NCBI GenBank assembly: GCA_946894095.1
Contig: OX335658.1
Span: 14,995,001 to 15,059,000, forward strand
DNA length: 64,000 nucleotides
Source of the DNA: Incurvaria masculella
Taxonomy: Eukaryota > Arthropoda > Insecta > Lepidoptera > Incurvariidae
Direction: 5' to 3'
Both the position numbers and the translations under genes were made by a program. This document shows, piece by piece, positions 1-10,165 of the stretch (position 1 is the first letter of the stretch; each line of letters starts with the position of its first letter). The notes beneath the pieces are model-generated. The model had not been told where the DNA came from. It was given only the letters and a program-made list of their open reading frames with translations, and searched no databases.

Positions 1-435
1 ATGTCTGATGACCGTTGGAATTGTAAAATTGTGTTTGTTTTCTAAGTTATAAGGTCCGAAAGTTCGATTTTTTCGCGCGTTTTATACAATAACTTTGGAG
101 GTTGATTACGCAATGATAAAGCAAAAACATTTTAAAAAGATTAGTCATCAGACATAGCTTATTTAAACAAGATTTATAATCTATTTGGTTTTTGTTAGAT
201 TTTTGACTACAGCGGTCGTGGTTTACTTTTAGCTATAAGTCGTTTTGTAATTAAATTTTTCGTAACTCTTACCAAATCATACACTATGCACATTGTCTTT
301 TTTGTGGACATGATGGATCTTCCTCATCACGGAGCCTATCTTTTTTTTTGAAACAGAGAAGGTCCCAGAGCGCAACAGCACGGTTTTGTACCGTGCCCGC
401 GAATGAGTTAGTCCCGCCGGGTTGAGCCACCTTAA
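1..435 (+). mobile_element. TTAA-flanked non-autonomous element, family B (partial, cut by window start)
   Basis: This stretch matches 55516-55951 almost base for base, and the reverse complement of part of 21166-21410. Its right end reads GGGTTGAGCCACCTTAA, so the terminal TTAA lies at 432-435. The left ~115 bases are missing because the window begins inside the element. No coding frame is present. The TTAA end suggests mobilisation by a transposase that targets TTAA, as piggyBac-type enzymes do, but no transposase is seen. Confidence 0.7.
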
Positions 436-835
436 CTTATTGTAACGCTTGAAAATTCTAGACCTACCAGCAAAGGAGTTTCACTTCAATTAAACTTGGC
501 ACAGTAAATATGTTATGGAGCAATTGATTAATGAGGCTAATATGTACAATGCCCGGGCATTATGGCGAGTGAAATAGGGCCAAGGGATTAATTATTACCT
601 AAACTTAAATATTATAATGGTGTCTGGCCATTATGAATAGAATGCCATCGTTGGGCAATTGGATGTTTAAGTTTAAGTTAGGTTAGGCTAGTTTAGATGA
701 TACGCTTTAGATTAACTTGTCGGTCATATCTTTTATTGTCCTGCCCACTACGCGATAGACATTATTCATAAAGCCCGGGAAACTTAATTATTTCAACAGT
801 TATCATCGTATTGTGCCCTCTCATTTTGGCCATTT
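436..835. other. AT-rich spacer, no feature seen
   Basis: No credible coding frame, RNA gene or repeat was recognised between the family B element and the next repeat. Confidence 0.5.
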
Positions 836-1122
836 TTAGGTTTCCATACACAAAGGGGGTCAAAGGACCAAGCCTCCGTTGTCGGCCTGTCCATCCGTCC
901 GTCCGTCCGTCTGTCACTGCGCTGTATCTCATGAACCGTAGTAGGTAGGCAGCTGAAATTTTCACAGAGTTTGTATTTATTTTGCCGCTATATAAAAAAT
1001 GTTTAAAAAAAAATATATAAAAAATTAAGGGGGGGGGGGCATTCAATAAACGTGATTTTTTTGTGTTAAATTTTGTACGATGGTACGGAGCCCTTAGTAT
1101 GCGAGTCCGATTCGCACTTGTT
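836..1122 (+). repeat. Lepidopteran GGGTTCCGTACCC repeat, copy 1 (diverged)
   Basis: It shows the family's order of blocks: a start near CATACACAAAGGG, a GTCCGTCCGTCC microsatellite-like block, CAGCTGAAATTTTCACAG, TTTATTTTGCCGCTAT, then GATGGTACGGAGCCC and the imperfect palindrome GAGTCCGATTCGCAC. I recognise this family as abundant in Lepidoptera; its transposition class is not settled by the sequence. Confidence 0.8.
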
Positions 1123-1400
1123 CAAAATGGCCGGGAATGATGTATGATGCCCAAATAATCACTTGGTTCATAACATATATACAACGACCGGCAGTATTTT
1201 CTAAATTGGGTTGAAACTACCTTGACCGAAATGTTGGTCATTCATGGATCACTCAAGTTTGTATTTCCCTCGAACCTGCGGTCATAGTGAAGTGTTATGT
1301 CGAAGGTAAACTTCACCTCACTCGGGTGGTTACGGGTCGTACGGGAATAGTTAAATTGTGTTGCATTTTAAGTGTGATAGAATAACGGTTTTCCTCAACG

Positions 1401-1745
1401 TCTCTGCTGGATCATTTTATGTATTTAATGGATACGACATTACCGTTATCTCATTAATTTGAGTTTCAGAGACATCTACATTGGAAGCATTGTAATCAGA
1501 TTTTGAAAATAATCTGAAAGGTATCGGTCGAATAAAATCGAGAAATTCGATGGCTGACGTAATTGTCGGGATAGCTCAGTTGGTTAGAGCAGTGGACATG
1601 TAATTCAAAGGTTGCAAGTTCGTATCCTGCTTCTGAGGAATGTCACGACCAATACTTTTTCAGATTTATTTTTTTATTTTTGTTAATCTGATTACAATGC
1701 TTCAAATGTAGATGTCGCTGAAACTCAAATTAATCTCTGCTGGAT
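1401..1745 (+). mobile_element. tRNA-containing inverted-repeat retroposon with 12-bp target duplication
   Basis: The 12-mer TCTCTGCTGGAT occurs at 1401-1412 and again at 1734-1745, bracketing a 321-bp insert. Inside, a left arm at about 1448-1505 is the inverted complement of a right arm at about 1685-1733 (CTCATTAATTTGAGTTTCAG against CTGAAACTCAAATTAAT). The centre holds a tRNA-like sequence. A shorter relative with its own 13-bp duplication lies at 40136-40234, and degraded relatives lie at 4572-4735 and 30809-30958. Long duplications point to a retroposon; the arms resemble a DNA element. Confidence 0.65.
1567..1636 (+). ncRNA. tRNA-like sequence inside the retroposon
   Basis: The D-arm GCTC-AGTTGGTTA-GAGC pairs perfectly. 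An anticodon-like stem (TGGA with TTCA) and a T-arm around AAGTTCGTATCC follow, giving box A TAGCTCAGTTGG and box B GTTCGTATCC for RNA polymerase III. It lies between inverted repeats of a mobile element and the acceptor stem is poor, so it is more likely a SINE-type internal promoter than a working tRNA gene. Confidence 0.5.
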
Positions 1746-1954
1746 AATCTTGACTGTAAGCATGACAAACAGAGGCTAGACTCTTTTTCACGTATCGGTA
1801 AGTGCTTGAAGATATATGTCCGTTGCAGATATTTGAGTTCTCGAGAATTCTGTTAGAACTAAAACCATAAGTATGGGAACATGATGAATTACTCGTAACT
1901 GTAAACGTAATTAAATTATTTCTCTTAATGTATATAAAACCAATTAGACCATTT

Positions 1955-2341
1955 TTTTTTGTTATGCAAGGATGGCTAATACCATATTACTACCGTTATG
2001 ATATTAGCAAAATATACCACATTACCGAAGGAATTAGATGCAATTCCAGGACCTTCCCTTTATGAGCACGGCTACATTAAACTGGATGGAAAACACGGCC
2101 ATTTTTTTATTGCCGCTTCGGCCATCCTTTCATCCAACGCGATGTTACCAACCCGGGCGGACTCAAAACCTACCACCTAGTAGGGGAAAGGGACCTACAG
2201 TTTTGCATGGATTCCGAACCATGGAGCAGCTCGAATTCGTGACGAAATGCAATCATCCAACTCAAAATGAGAAAGAAAGTGCCTAGCAGACCACAGATAT
2301 GCTAGGCAAGTCCCCGCGCCACAATGCTACGAGCCGCTCAA
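1955..2341 (-). mobile_element. tRNA-derived SINE (family S), near full length
   Basis: Reverse orientation copy of the element best seen at 33309-33698. The tRNA-derived head is at 2290-2341 and the body contains the shared blocks around GAGCACGGCTACATTAAACT and GGATGGAAAACACGG. The A/T-rich tail is at 1955-1968. Short open frames here are shared across copies and are not genes. Confidence 0.8.
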
Positions 2342-2396
2342 CGCTTTTTCTTTATTACTGTCAATTCGTTTAAATATTTCAATAGGTAGTTCAAGC

Positions 2397-2794
2397 TTAA
2401 GAAGATTTATGGGCCAAAACAGATGGCGCCAAGGTCGTTCGTAGCTATTTCTACAATATCTCCTTAAACATGAAGTTACAAACTATAACTGTAGTGGCAT
2501 ATCACGTAGTTGTGTATTTTATCTCATAAATCAATAATAAAAATCTTGAACTTTTTATATCATTGTGAAGTTTTGTGCAAAAAGTTAACATTTAAAATTA
2601 GCAACTTTTTGAGCTATTTCTAGCAAATTATCTAACAAAAGATAGCTTTTTTGTTTAAAGAAATTATTTACATATCTGCTTAAGGTGCTCGTCAATACTG
2701 TTATAATTTGTAACTACCTATTTTTTGGGAGTTACAGCAGAAACAACGACGACCGACCTTGGCGCCATCTACATGAGCACATAAACACCCTTAA
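2397..2794. mobile_element. TTAA-flanked inverted-repeat element, family C
   Basis: Both ends carry TTAA (2397-2400 and 2791-2794). The arms share GATGGCGCCAAGGTCG in inverted orientation (2424-2439 and 2755-2770) within imperfect terminal inverted repeats of about 60 bp. The interior is AT-rich and non-coding. It is one of three TTAA-bounded families in the window. Confidence 0.6.
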
Positions 2795-3890
2795 GCTAGA
2801 CATAGCGAACCCATTTTAATAAATTAAGTAATGATATATTTGCTCTAGCAGTATTCATAAATGGCCCATCGTGCCACACTAATTGCTATGTCTTAAGAGG
2901 TATTAAATTGTTTTCTCTAAACAATAAATTTCAGTAACAGCGGTCTCATCTGCTCGCTTTAATTTATTAACAGTGGAGGCTTAACCAAGTTCGTGGAAGC
3001 GTAAAGTAATAAACAAAAATATGCGCCTACCGCTGAAGTTGGTGGAGGTTTCCTTGTTGTGCTCTGCAAGTAAAACTTTGAAGAAAAGAAATATATTTCG
3101 TCGCCAGGTTTAGCTGCATTAGAAGCCAGCTGGTTTAAAATACGCCGTTGCTTGCTGTTAAGGCTTATTGTTTAACAGCTGGTATTTTGGGGAGCCACGT
3201 TTTAAAATTAAGTAGGGAAGTGCCAGTCAATGTAAAAATATTAAGGATACAGATTTTTTTAAGGCGATATTCATTCACTTGCAATTACCAGTACAGCTAC
3301 AGAGATATCCTAAAATTCGAGCATTTGCATTTTGATGCATCTAATCCGTATTTTAATTCTTATTCCGTATTTAAGTCATTCATTATGAAAATGATTACAG
3401 ACCGTCTTCTGATCTCATGCAGGGTGAATGAACTTGAATTACATACAACAGAAATAAGCCTTAATTTAAGATAAGTTATAGCTTATTTCTGTTGCTTATC
3501 ACCTTGACTATAATTGAAGCATAAAGCGGAATTACAGCTTGATCTAGCAGAATTATGCCGGTTGACCTTTCGTTATATTGAATGAAATGAATTGAAATGA
3601 AATACAACTTATTTTCAATGTATTACAATTAAGTAATTAACTTAATTTTATTAAAATAAAAGCGTTTGTTTAATGCGTAGTATAAATCTTCTACTCCAAA
3701 AGCATTAAATAAATGTCCATACAATATTTCATAATCACATAACTTTTAAATAGATGTTTCGGAGTTAGGCAGTGAGACAACATTTATGAAAATGACATCG
3801 AGGAGCTCTATTTACGATGGAAGTTAACATTAAAGCTAATTAATTCTTTTTAATACGTAAAATAACAATATTTTCATTCTATTAAAAGAT
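2795..3890. other. Non-coding stretch with one short hairpin
   Basis: The only structure noted is a hairpin with 14-bp arms, CAACAGAAATAAGC at 3451-3464 and its complement at 3482-3495. An open frame at 3148-3474 has no coding character that I can see. Confidence 0.4.
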
Positions 3891-3892
3891 TA

Positions 3893-4375
3893 TTAAAAAT
3901 AAAATGTGGACATGCTCCTCATAAAATACATTAAGAAAGTTATCATTACCGTTAACCAAATGCACGTCTTAACCATAACCGTTCCGGACTTAACAGCGTA
4001 AATAATGGACCACACATATAACGATGCAACCAGTTCTTTGTTCGTATCGTTCAGTCCTTTCATCTTCAATGCACACTCTGCGCAGTCCAATATGTGCAAC
4101 GCAATCTCTCTTTTATCCACTCCTTCCCTTTTTTTTATCGCCTCCTTCTGGGAATCGCTCATGCCACTCAATGTCTTCTCAGCTTGTGCCGAAAACATCG
4201 GTAAGTACTTCTCCAGTATGGCCTTGCCCCGGTTGGTGTCAGCTTCGAACTCGCCGCGCATGGATTGCAGGTTCAGCTGTGCAATTTCTCTCAAATCTTC
4301 GTTGCTCCAGGGAATTTGGTCGTCTGTTGCCGCCGCCGCCGCCACCAGAAACAGGAGAAGAGCGATTCGCAACAT
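3893..4375 (-). CDS. Small secreted or membrane-anchored protein, unknown function
   Basis: The 160-codon frame starts at an ATG at 4375-4373. Residues 1-16 form a signal peptide (MLRIALLLFLVAAAAA), encoded partly by a GCC repeat, with likely cleavage before TDDQ. Residues 20-110 are charged and helix-prone, with the close cysteine pair CAEC near residue 98. The last ~40 residues are hydrophobic (WLTVMITFLMYF), which would be a membrane anchor if the frame is one exon. A possible splice donor, ACG followed by GTAATG at 3949-3944, means the hydrophobic tail could instead be translated intron. A TATA box lies about 80 bases upstream. I do not recognise a family. The signal peptide plus promoter make this the best-supported gene in the window. 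Confidence 0.6.
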   Translation of the reverse strand: MLRIALLLFLVAAAAATDDQIPWSNEDLREIAQLNLQSMRGEFEADTNRGKAILEKYLPMFSAQAEKTLSGMSDSQKEAIKKREGVDKREIALHILDCAECALKMKGLNDTNKELVASLYVWSIIYAVKSGTVMVKTCIWLTVMITFLMYFMRSMSTFYF

Positions 4376-4452
4376 GTCAGGCGGATGGCTTCCGATGATA
4401 TGCCGCGAGGACAGAATGGAGTATAGTCGTGGCGAGTCGAGGGAAACCTGCC

Positions 4453-4459
4453 TTTTATA
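4453..4459 (-). promoter_or_regulatory. TATA box of the 3893-4375 gene
   Basis: On the minus strand the sequence reads ATATAAAAGG, a close match to the TATA consensus, 78-84 bases upstream of the ATG. Transcription would start near 4425-4430, leaving a 5' leader of about 50 bases. Placement and spacing fit the gene; no activity is shown. Confidence 0.55.
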
Positions 4460-4571
4460 TGTACTGATTTAATATGTATTAGTGCGGCATTCATGTATCC
4501 GTTTACCTTGTTGCTAGGACGATTCAAATCTAGGCCATATAAATGTATGTACGTTCGGTCTAATGTAATAA

Positions 4572-4735
4572 TTTGAGACATTATCTCATCAATTTGAGTT
4601 TTTTCAACGACACCTACATTTAAGCATTGTTATCAGATTCATGAAAATATCAGAAACTCTGATAACAATGCATTAATCTAGGCATCCAATATTTTATAAA
4701 AATAATCGTAAAGAAGATGTCGTTGGAAAAACGTC
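4572..4735. repeat. Collapsed, degraded relative of the 1401-1745 retroposon
   Basis: It shares TTATCTCATCAATTTGAG, the block around CTACATTTAAGCATTGTTATC, and a right block GAAGATGTCGTTGG. The middle is a palindrome (CATTGTTATCAGA with TCTGATAACAATG) where the tRNA-like segment should be, so the centre has been lost. Confidence 0.5.
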
Positions 4736-5785
4736 AATTATGTGGTGTGGTGAAGTGCCTCAGAGTACGTCCAAATAGAAATTCAGACTGGTGATTGCAT
4801 TAATTTTGGATTGCATATTTTTTATGATAATGATCTTTTAATGAAGTATCAAAGCTATATAAAAGCGAATATGATATTTATGCATAAACAAATGATTTCG
4901 TCTGCATTCTGATTTCAAACTTTAGTAAAAACGTTCAGAAATTGATTAGCAACTTTTTGGTTTTTTTTAAAATATGTCTAAATATCAAAACAAGCTGGTC
5001 GCTGGAAAAGGAATCATAATTGTAATTGTGCAGTTTATAACCGTCTGAATTATTTGTATTTGCGGTGAATAGATGAATAACATATGTTTGAGTTACATTA
5101 GTCAGAATGATTGGTTCCCCCTTAAACATTTTCCTGTCAAATTAAATTAAATGGAGTTAACTCCACAGAATAAAACGATTTACTTTAAAATATACTTAAT
5201 GTACGCAGTGATTTCATTTAGGTCACGGGTCAGGTACCTGGCTCCGCTCGGGTTGATGTCGCTTTGTGGTGTAATGACAGCATCTATGAAGACTCATATC
5301 CTGAAATACGGTCGGTTAGACCGGCTAAAAAGAGTATGACGACTGATAGGACCTTGCTGGTAGATAATGTCAACATCGTCAAATAAAGCTTTCCCTGTCC
5401 AGTTTAAAAAGTATTTCTTAATTTATCGAGATCATTAAATGAATGGTTCTAGAAATTAGGTACCCATGACATACTTTTAAATATATTCACTGTCTTAAGT
5501 CGCACGAAACCTTTAATATTTTCATATGTAGCTGATGTTATGTGATATAACACGATTGACTGATCTATATAACTGACAAACGACTACTACCAGTGGCTTG
5601 GAAAACAGAAATTTATGGTACCCTGTTACAGACCAATGTCCATTGTCCTATTCTTTCCAGAAGATGACACAACGAGTCTTCTCTTGTTGTGTCATCTTAC
5701 TATTGCTAGAGACTCACAACACATAAAACTTTAACTTTTAAGGTAATGATCTCGGATACGTCAACTGATTTTAGAATTCGATGAC
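4736..5785. other. Spacer with a repeat fragment and a short hairpin
   Basis: At 5234-5256 a fragment GTACCTGGCTCCGCTCGGG belongs to the CCGGCTCCGCTCGGG repeat family. A 16-bp stem with a 6-base loop lies at 5661-5698 (AAGATGACACAACGAG with CTTGTTGTGTCATCTT). Nothing else was recognised. Confidence 0.4.
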
Positions 5786-5962
5786 ATGCGATGGTCAGTG
5801 CTGCTTTTACATGTGGCGCTGGTTGTGTCGAAAGCTGTCTGGAACTATGGAGACACTTCTAACCTTAACCGCCTTATTAAGAACAAGAAGACAGGTGCTT
5901 TTCACGGTGAAGACTTGGAAAAAGCCAAGAGTCAGCTGTACCAATACTTAAATAGTCTATAA
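5786..5962 (+). CDS. Short signal-peptide ORF ending at a repeat insertion
   Basis: ATG at 5786 opens 58 codons. The start MRWSVLLLHVALVVSKA is a convincing signal peptide with a hydrophobic core and a small-residue cleavage site. The remaining ~41 residues are hydrophilic with a basic stretch (NRLIKNKKTG) and a likely amphipathic helix (EDLEKAKSQLYQYLNSL). The stop codon TAA at 5960-5962 is formed where the next repeat starts, so the protein may originally have continued and been truncated by that insertion. An upstream ...GATTTTAG at 5767-5774 could be a splice acceptor. No family recognised. It is either a true small secreted peptide or the broken 5' part of a larger secreted protein. Confidence 0.45.
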   Translation: MRWSVLLLHVALVVSKAVWNYGDTSNLNRLIKNKKTGAFHGEDLEKAKSQLYQYLNSL

Positions 5963-6237
5963 AAAACCAGCCAAGTGCGAGTCAGACTCGCACAATAAAG
6001 GATCCACCACCGTAAAAGATTTATCACAAAAAAAATTTTTTTTTATATACAATTTTAATTTTGAATTTTCTATTTGTTGTTAGAGCGGCAAAATAAATAA
6101 ACCAAACAAAATAAATCTATTGCGGTTCATGAGAAACAGCCCTGTGACGGACGGCCGGACGGATAGACGGACGGACGGACGGACAGCGGAGGCTTAGTAA
6201 TAGGGTTCCGTTTGGTACCCTTTGGGTACGGAACCCT
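5963..6237 (-). repeat. GGGTTCCGTACCC repeat, copy 2
   Basis: Reverse-orientation copy. It starts with AAAAACCAGCCAAGTGCGAG, carries the palindromic GAGTCAGACTCGC, and ends in the GACGGACGGACGG block and TTTGGGTACGGAACCCT. It abuts the 5786 ORF directly. Confidence 0.85.
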
Positions 6238-6487
6238 ACAAACACGCGGCAAAGATAGTCAAAAATATAAGCGATAGTGATTGAAACTATTTAAGATCGA
6301 TAAATTAACCACGGTACGGTTGCTTTGGAACACTTTCCTCATTGTCACATAAATATCGAAGAGATGCACAGCATGAATTTAGTCCCAAATTGCAGGCCAC
6401 TAGCCAGTCCACTAGCTAGCCAGCCAGCTTCAGCTGTCAAAGACAAGACAGTGAGTTGGCAATTTTCTGTGGTAGGTTGTCAATCAT

Positions 6488-6689
6488 GTGAATTCGTGTC
6501 CGGTTCATCTCGCATCGCGTTCCTCGCGTTTTGCCGACAAAAGCGAATATTTAGTGTGGTGCTTCGCCCAGGCATTGTGTACTGGCCGGATAGCCTTCGT
6601 GTCCACAGGTGGAGCCAAGAGGAACCGTCTTCGGCGCAACTGCGCGTGCTTCGAGACGCCGCCGGAACTCAACGCAACGCGAGGTTTCA
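6488..6689 (+). CDS. Candidate exon in a GC-rich island
   Basis: The frame beginning at 6488 is open for about 67 codons, with mostly G or C at third positions, in contrast to its AT-rich surroundings. It ends at a good donor, TTTCA followed by GTGAGT at 6690-6695. A second possible donor, GG followed by GTATGT, lies near 6762. Residues include RNRLRRNCACFETPPELN. No homology recognised. It could also be a non-coding first exon. Confidence 0.3.
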
Positions 6690-6699
6690 GTGAGTTCCC

Positions 6700-7830
6700 G
6701 AGTCCTTCCCAACCCAAACACTCACGACCACGTCCGCCAGCACAGGACACCATTTGACGGGGTATGTACTTACGCCTCTAAAACAGCATGATTAAGAGAA
6801 TGAGTGGACTTTATATAGGCTTGTAGATCACCCCGCGATTTCTGCTAGCCAGCACTAAATAGTATTTGGTTCATTGCTGTATTATCATCTTTCTTTGCAG
6901 TGTTCAATTTGCATCCCAATCGGGTCGGTTTAGTCCAAATCAGTTATCAACTATCCTTTGAAATGGTCTTTCTATGTTTATCCTTCAAACTTTCATGTTA
7001 AATTGGAATAATCTCACGAGCCTGTGAATCGATCCCAATGCAGCTCGATGCATTACTGAAGTTTTCTAAGAATATGATGATTTCGTTCAGGAGGTTCGTT
7101 CAATATGTAATTACTTACAATGCGTGACACGAAAGCGCTATTGAACGTTAATGAAATAATTACTTTCATTGCGTCTCGAATAACGAATCGAATATTTCTC
7201 GCTACTGTTTTGTAGACATTTCATAGTTTTGAAGAGATTACCTGAAAATAAAAATAAAAACAATTGAAATTGATGCAAAACCCAAATAAAGACGAATTCT
7301 TAATCGAACATAAACAATGATTCAATACAACTTTGTAATAGAACAACAAAGAACTGTAAAGAATGAAGATTGGTTTACGATATTTTACACGTAACTATTA
7401 AATTCCATTCCTTCATATACATTTTGCTAATCCCATATGATACAGCAATATAATAAAGAAGAATATATTGGCTGAATATTTTAGCGTCTATCTTTTTAAA
7501 TGAAGGCTTAAAAGTTAAATTTAACAGATATTTCAACCGAACTTTAGCGTAAAAGTATGTATGAGTAACAAACATATATTGTCGCCAGATATTCCTGGCG
7601 ATTAATAATTATTGTTAAAAAGGCCCATTTCATTTAAAGAGCTAATTTTGGTCTGTCACTCGCGACACCTTGAAACTAAAAGGACTCTTTTTCTTCACGA
7701 GTATTTTTTCTTTAATTTATTATTTTTAGCTTCTTTATTAATTACATAAACCTACCTAAGTCAAGAGATCAAGAAGTTTCATTACAATCACCAGAGCTCC
7801 GCTCCCAAGTTAATGGTAATTTCACCACAA
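6700..7830. other. AT-rich spacer, no feature seen
   Basis: Apart from the possible donor near 6762, no convincing gene, repeat or RNA was recognised. Confidence 0.4.
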
Positions 7831-7834
7831 TATT

Positions 7835-7960
7835 TACGCCGCTTTGCCGGAGGGGTAGGCAGAGATGATAGAGCGCCAAACGTTACGATCACAGCACACC
7901 TCTTTCGCTTCATCTACAGACATACACCTTTTCATACATGCTCTAAGATTACGGGTGCTA
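7835..7960 (+). repeat. TTGCCGGAGGGGTAGGCAGA dispersed repeat
   Basis: The block TTTGCCGGAGGGGTAGGCAG, followed by GATGATAGAGC and GCACAC...CTTTCGCTTCATCTACA, recurs in shorter form at 17885-17960. I recognise it as a common Lepidopteran dispersed sequence. Confidence 0.5.
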
Positions 7961-8551
7961 CGTATCAGACCTTTACGAAGAATTACATCGATTAGGGAAA
8001 GGTACTCAACTTTGTATAATTTCTCTATTGGTTCACGTACGGATTACACACATAGAACGACTCATATTTTGTTTGATTTCTTAATTTCTTTCATACTATC
8101 TTCGGAACACTTGATTTTGGGCGCTGAACTATCATATTCTACTACGCATAACTTGGTACAGGGTTATCGGATTTCGATGATTTTTTTTTAATATGGTTAA
8201 GTTACGTAGAACAAGCAATATGAGAACGCAAGGGTTTTACAGAAATAAAAAAAAGAGCAAGTAATAGTTTATAATAATGAGTAAGTAAGTTTTATTAACA
8301 CACAAATCAGAAAATAAAACTATTTAACCAAAAATTATGTCAATAAAAGAAAATCGAAAATTTTTTTTTTTGTCTTATTTGACTCTTAAACAAATGTGAG
8401 CAATTTTGATTTGCAGAAGAATAGGAAACAGGTAAATTCGACACCGACTTAAAATTTGTTGCTTATTAGTTTTGTAATTTAGCAATTGAGACAAAAAAGG
8501 TAAACTTATTTTTTTATTTTAGATTTATTTTTACGTGTATTTATGAGAGTC

Positions 8552-9182
8552 GTATTCACTACGTATAATATTCACAACGTTTAAAAGTATTTTTTTCCAA
8601 AAAATCAAAACCATGCACATCGTATAATATTCACAACGTATAATTTTATACGTTGTGCATGAAGAAAGTTTAAAAATAGAATCAACTGCATCATGCAGAA
8701 CGTATAATGGTCACAACGTATAATATTCCTAACGTGAATTCACAAAAAAAGAAAACCATGCAGAACGTATAACCTGCCAAGAAGCACTGCATAAAGCGCC
8801 CTAATTACGATACATTTAAGGCTGAAATTGCTACGAATCGATATTTGTTACAGAGTAACAATTTACTACAACGCTAATTGAGACGGTCGAAAAGTCGCGT
8901 GTGAGTATACGCTTTAAAAGTATATTCATAAAGGCGCTTATCGTATGAAACGTTTTTGGATTATATGATATGCATGGTTTTCTTTTTTTGTTAAATAAAG
9001 ATCATAATTTTATACGTTGTGACTATTATACGTTATGCATGGAGAAATAAGTAATTTTATTTTTTAAACTTCTTCCTGCACTAGGTATAAAATTATACGA
9101 TCTGCCGATTATACGTTGTGCATGGTTTTAAAATTTTGTTAAAATATGATATTATACGATCTGCATATTAGACGTTCTACCG
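8552..9182. mobile_element. Long inverted-repeat element with many ACGTATAAT subterminal motifs
   Basis: Two halves (about 8552-8790 and 8950-9182) are inverted copies of one another, each containing AAAACCATGCA followed by variants of ACGTATAAT spaced by ~10 bases. More than ten such motifs occur in the ~630 bp. The centre (about 8790-8950) lacks them. Clustered subterminal motifs are typical of transposase binding sites in non-autonomous DNA transposons. No coding frame is present. Confidence 0.6.
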
Positions 9183-9576
9183 TTCCCCCTTTATGACATA
9201 CTGTAAAACTGCAGATCTCCTTTCGCAATTACTAGGTGTTAGGGTTAATCCCGCCAGGTTTGTGCATCGCATTGAATGATAAATGTTCGAGGCGATTATG
9301 AAATTTGTCTGTATTATCCATCTAGTTCAATATGCGAACTACTCGCTATTGATAGAAATTAAAATTAAATCTACAAACCTGGCTCAAGCGTTCCGTTCAA
9401 ACGCTTTGATCATTTTAAAATCGCTGCTGCCAGAGTGACCGGCCTGAAATTTCAATTCGCGCTGAATATTGAAAGTTTCTCTATTGACAGCGCTCATAGA
9501 GTACGGACCACGAAAGGCTCAGTTAATGGAAAACTTCGGGCGAGCTTCGATAAAGAGCTTTATGATCGTGATTTTT

Positions 9577-9836
9577 AGAGTTCCGAAACCAAAGGTGCCA
9601 ACGGAACCCTTTTACTAAGCCTCCTCTGTCCGTCCGTCTGTCCGTCTGTTTTTCACAGTGTGTGTATTTATTTTGCCGCTATAACAAGAAATAGGTAACA
9701 TTAAAAAATCATAAAATAATAAAAACTAAAGGGGTCCCCCACACAAAAACGTGATTTTTTTGTGTTAAATATTGTTCGTTGGTACGGAGCCCTCCGTGTG
9801 CGAGTCCGACTCGCACTTGGCCGGGTTTTTTTATTT
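9577..9836 (+). repeat. GGGTTCCGTACCC repeat, copy 3
   Basis: It contains ACGGAACCC, the GTCCGTCCGTCTGTCCG block, TTTATTTTGCCGCTATAAC, and ends in GAGTCCGACTCGCACTTGGC followed by a T run. Confidence 0.85.
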
Positions 9837-10165
9837 AAATAAAAGATTTTCTCCAGTTTTACAATTCAGAAAGCGCTATACTAAACAAGTTCAACATGTG
9901 TGTGTGTCAGGTAGGGTGTGTATGTATATGTTTGTGTGTGGTTGAGATGTATGAAAAAAATCATGTTTACTGGTCGATGTGGATATTTCTTTTAGCCAGT
10001 AATTAGTATTATTTTTTATTTAAATAGTATTATTTTTTTCAGTAGAATGCCTGTGATCTGAATTAAATTTTATCACCAACAGTTCCCAACTCGTTGAATG
10101 AATCAATTTATCCGCGTAGGAATCTAAGCCTTACTAAATTCCAATGTCTTCCAAGAGATCTCATA
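9837..10165. other. Spacer with GT-rich low-complexity sequence
   Basis: A degenerate GT/GTAT stretch lies around 9897-9940. Nothing else was recognised. Confidence 0.4.

Noticed and set aside
1567..1636. Functional tRNA gene
   Set aside because: D- and T-arms are fair, but the acceptor stem is weak and the sequence lies between the arms of a mobile element.
2038..2286. 82-codon ORF with recurring peptide similarity at 33374-33604 and 37878-38237
   Set aside because: The similarity comes from SINE copies, on both strands, not from a conserved protein.
3148..3474. 108-codon ORF
   Set aside because: AT-rich codons, no ATG context, no domain; consistent with chance.
8556..9182. CRISPR-like array from regularly recurring ACGTATAAT motifs
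   Set aside because: Motifs occur in both orientations with irregular spacing inside an inverted-repeat element in eukaryotic DNA.
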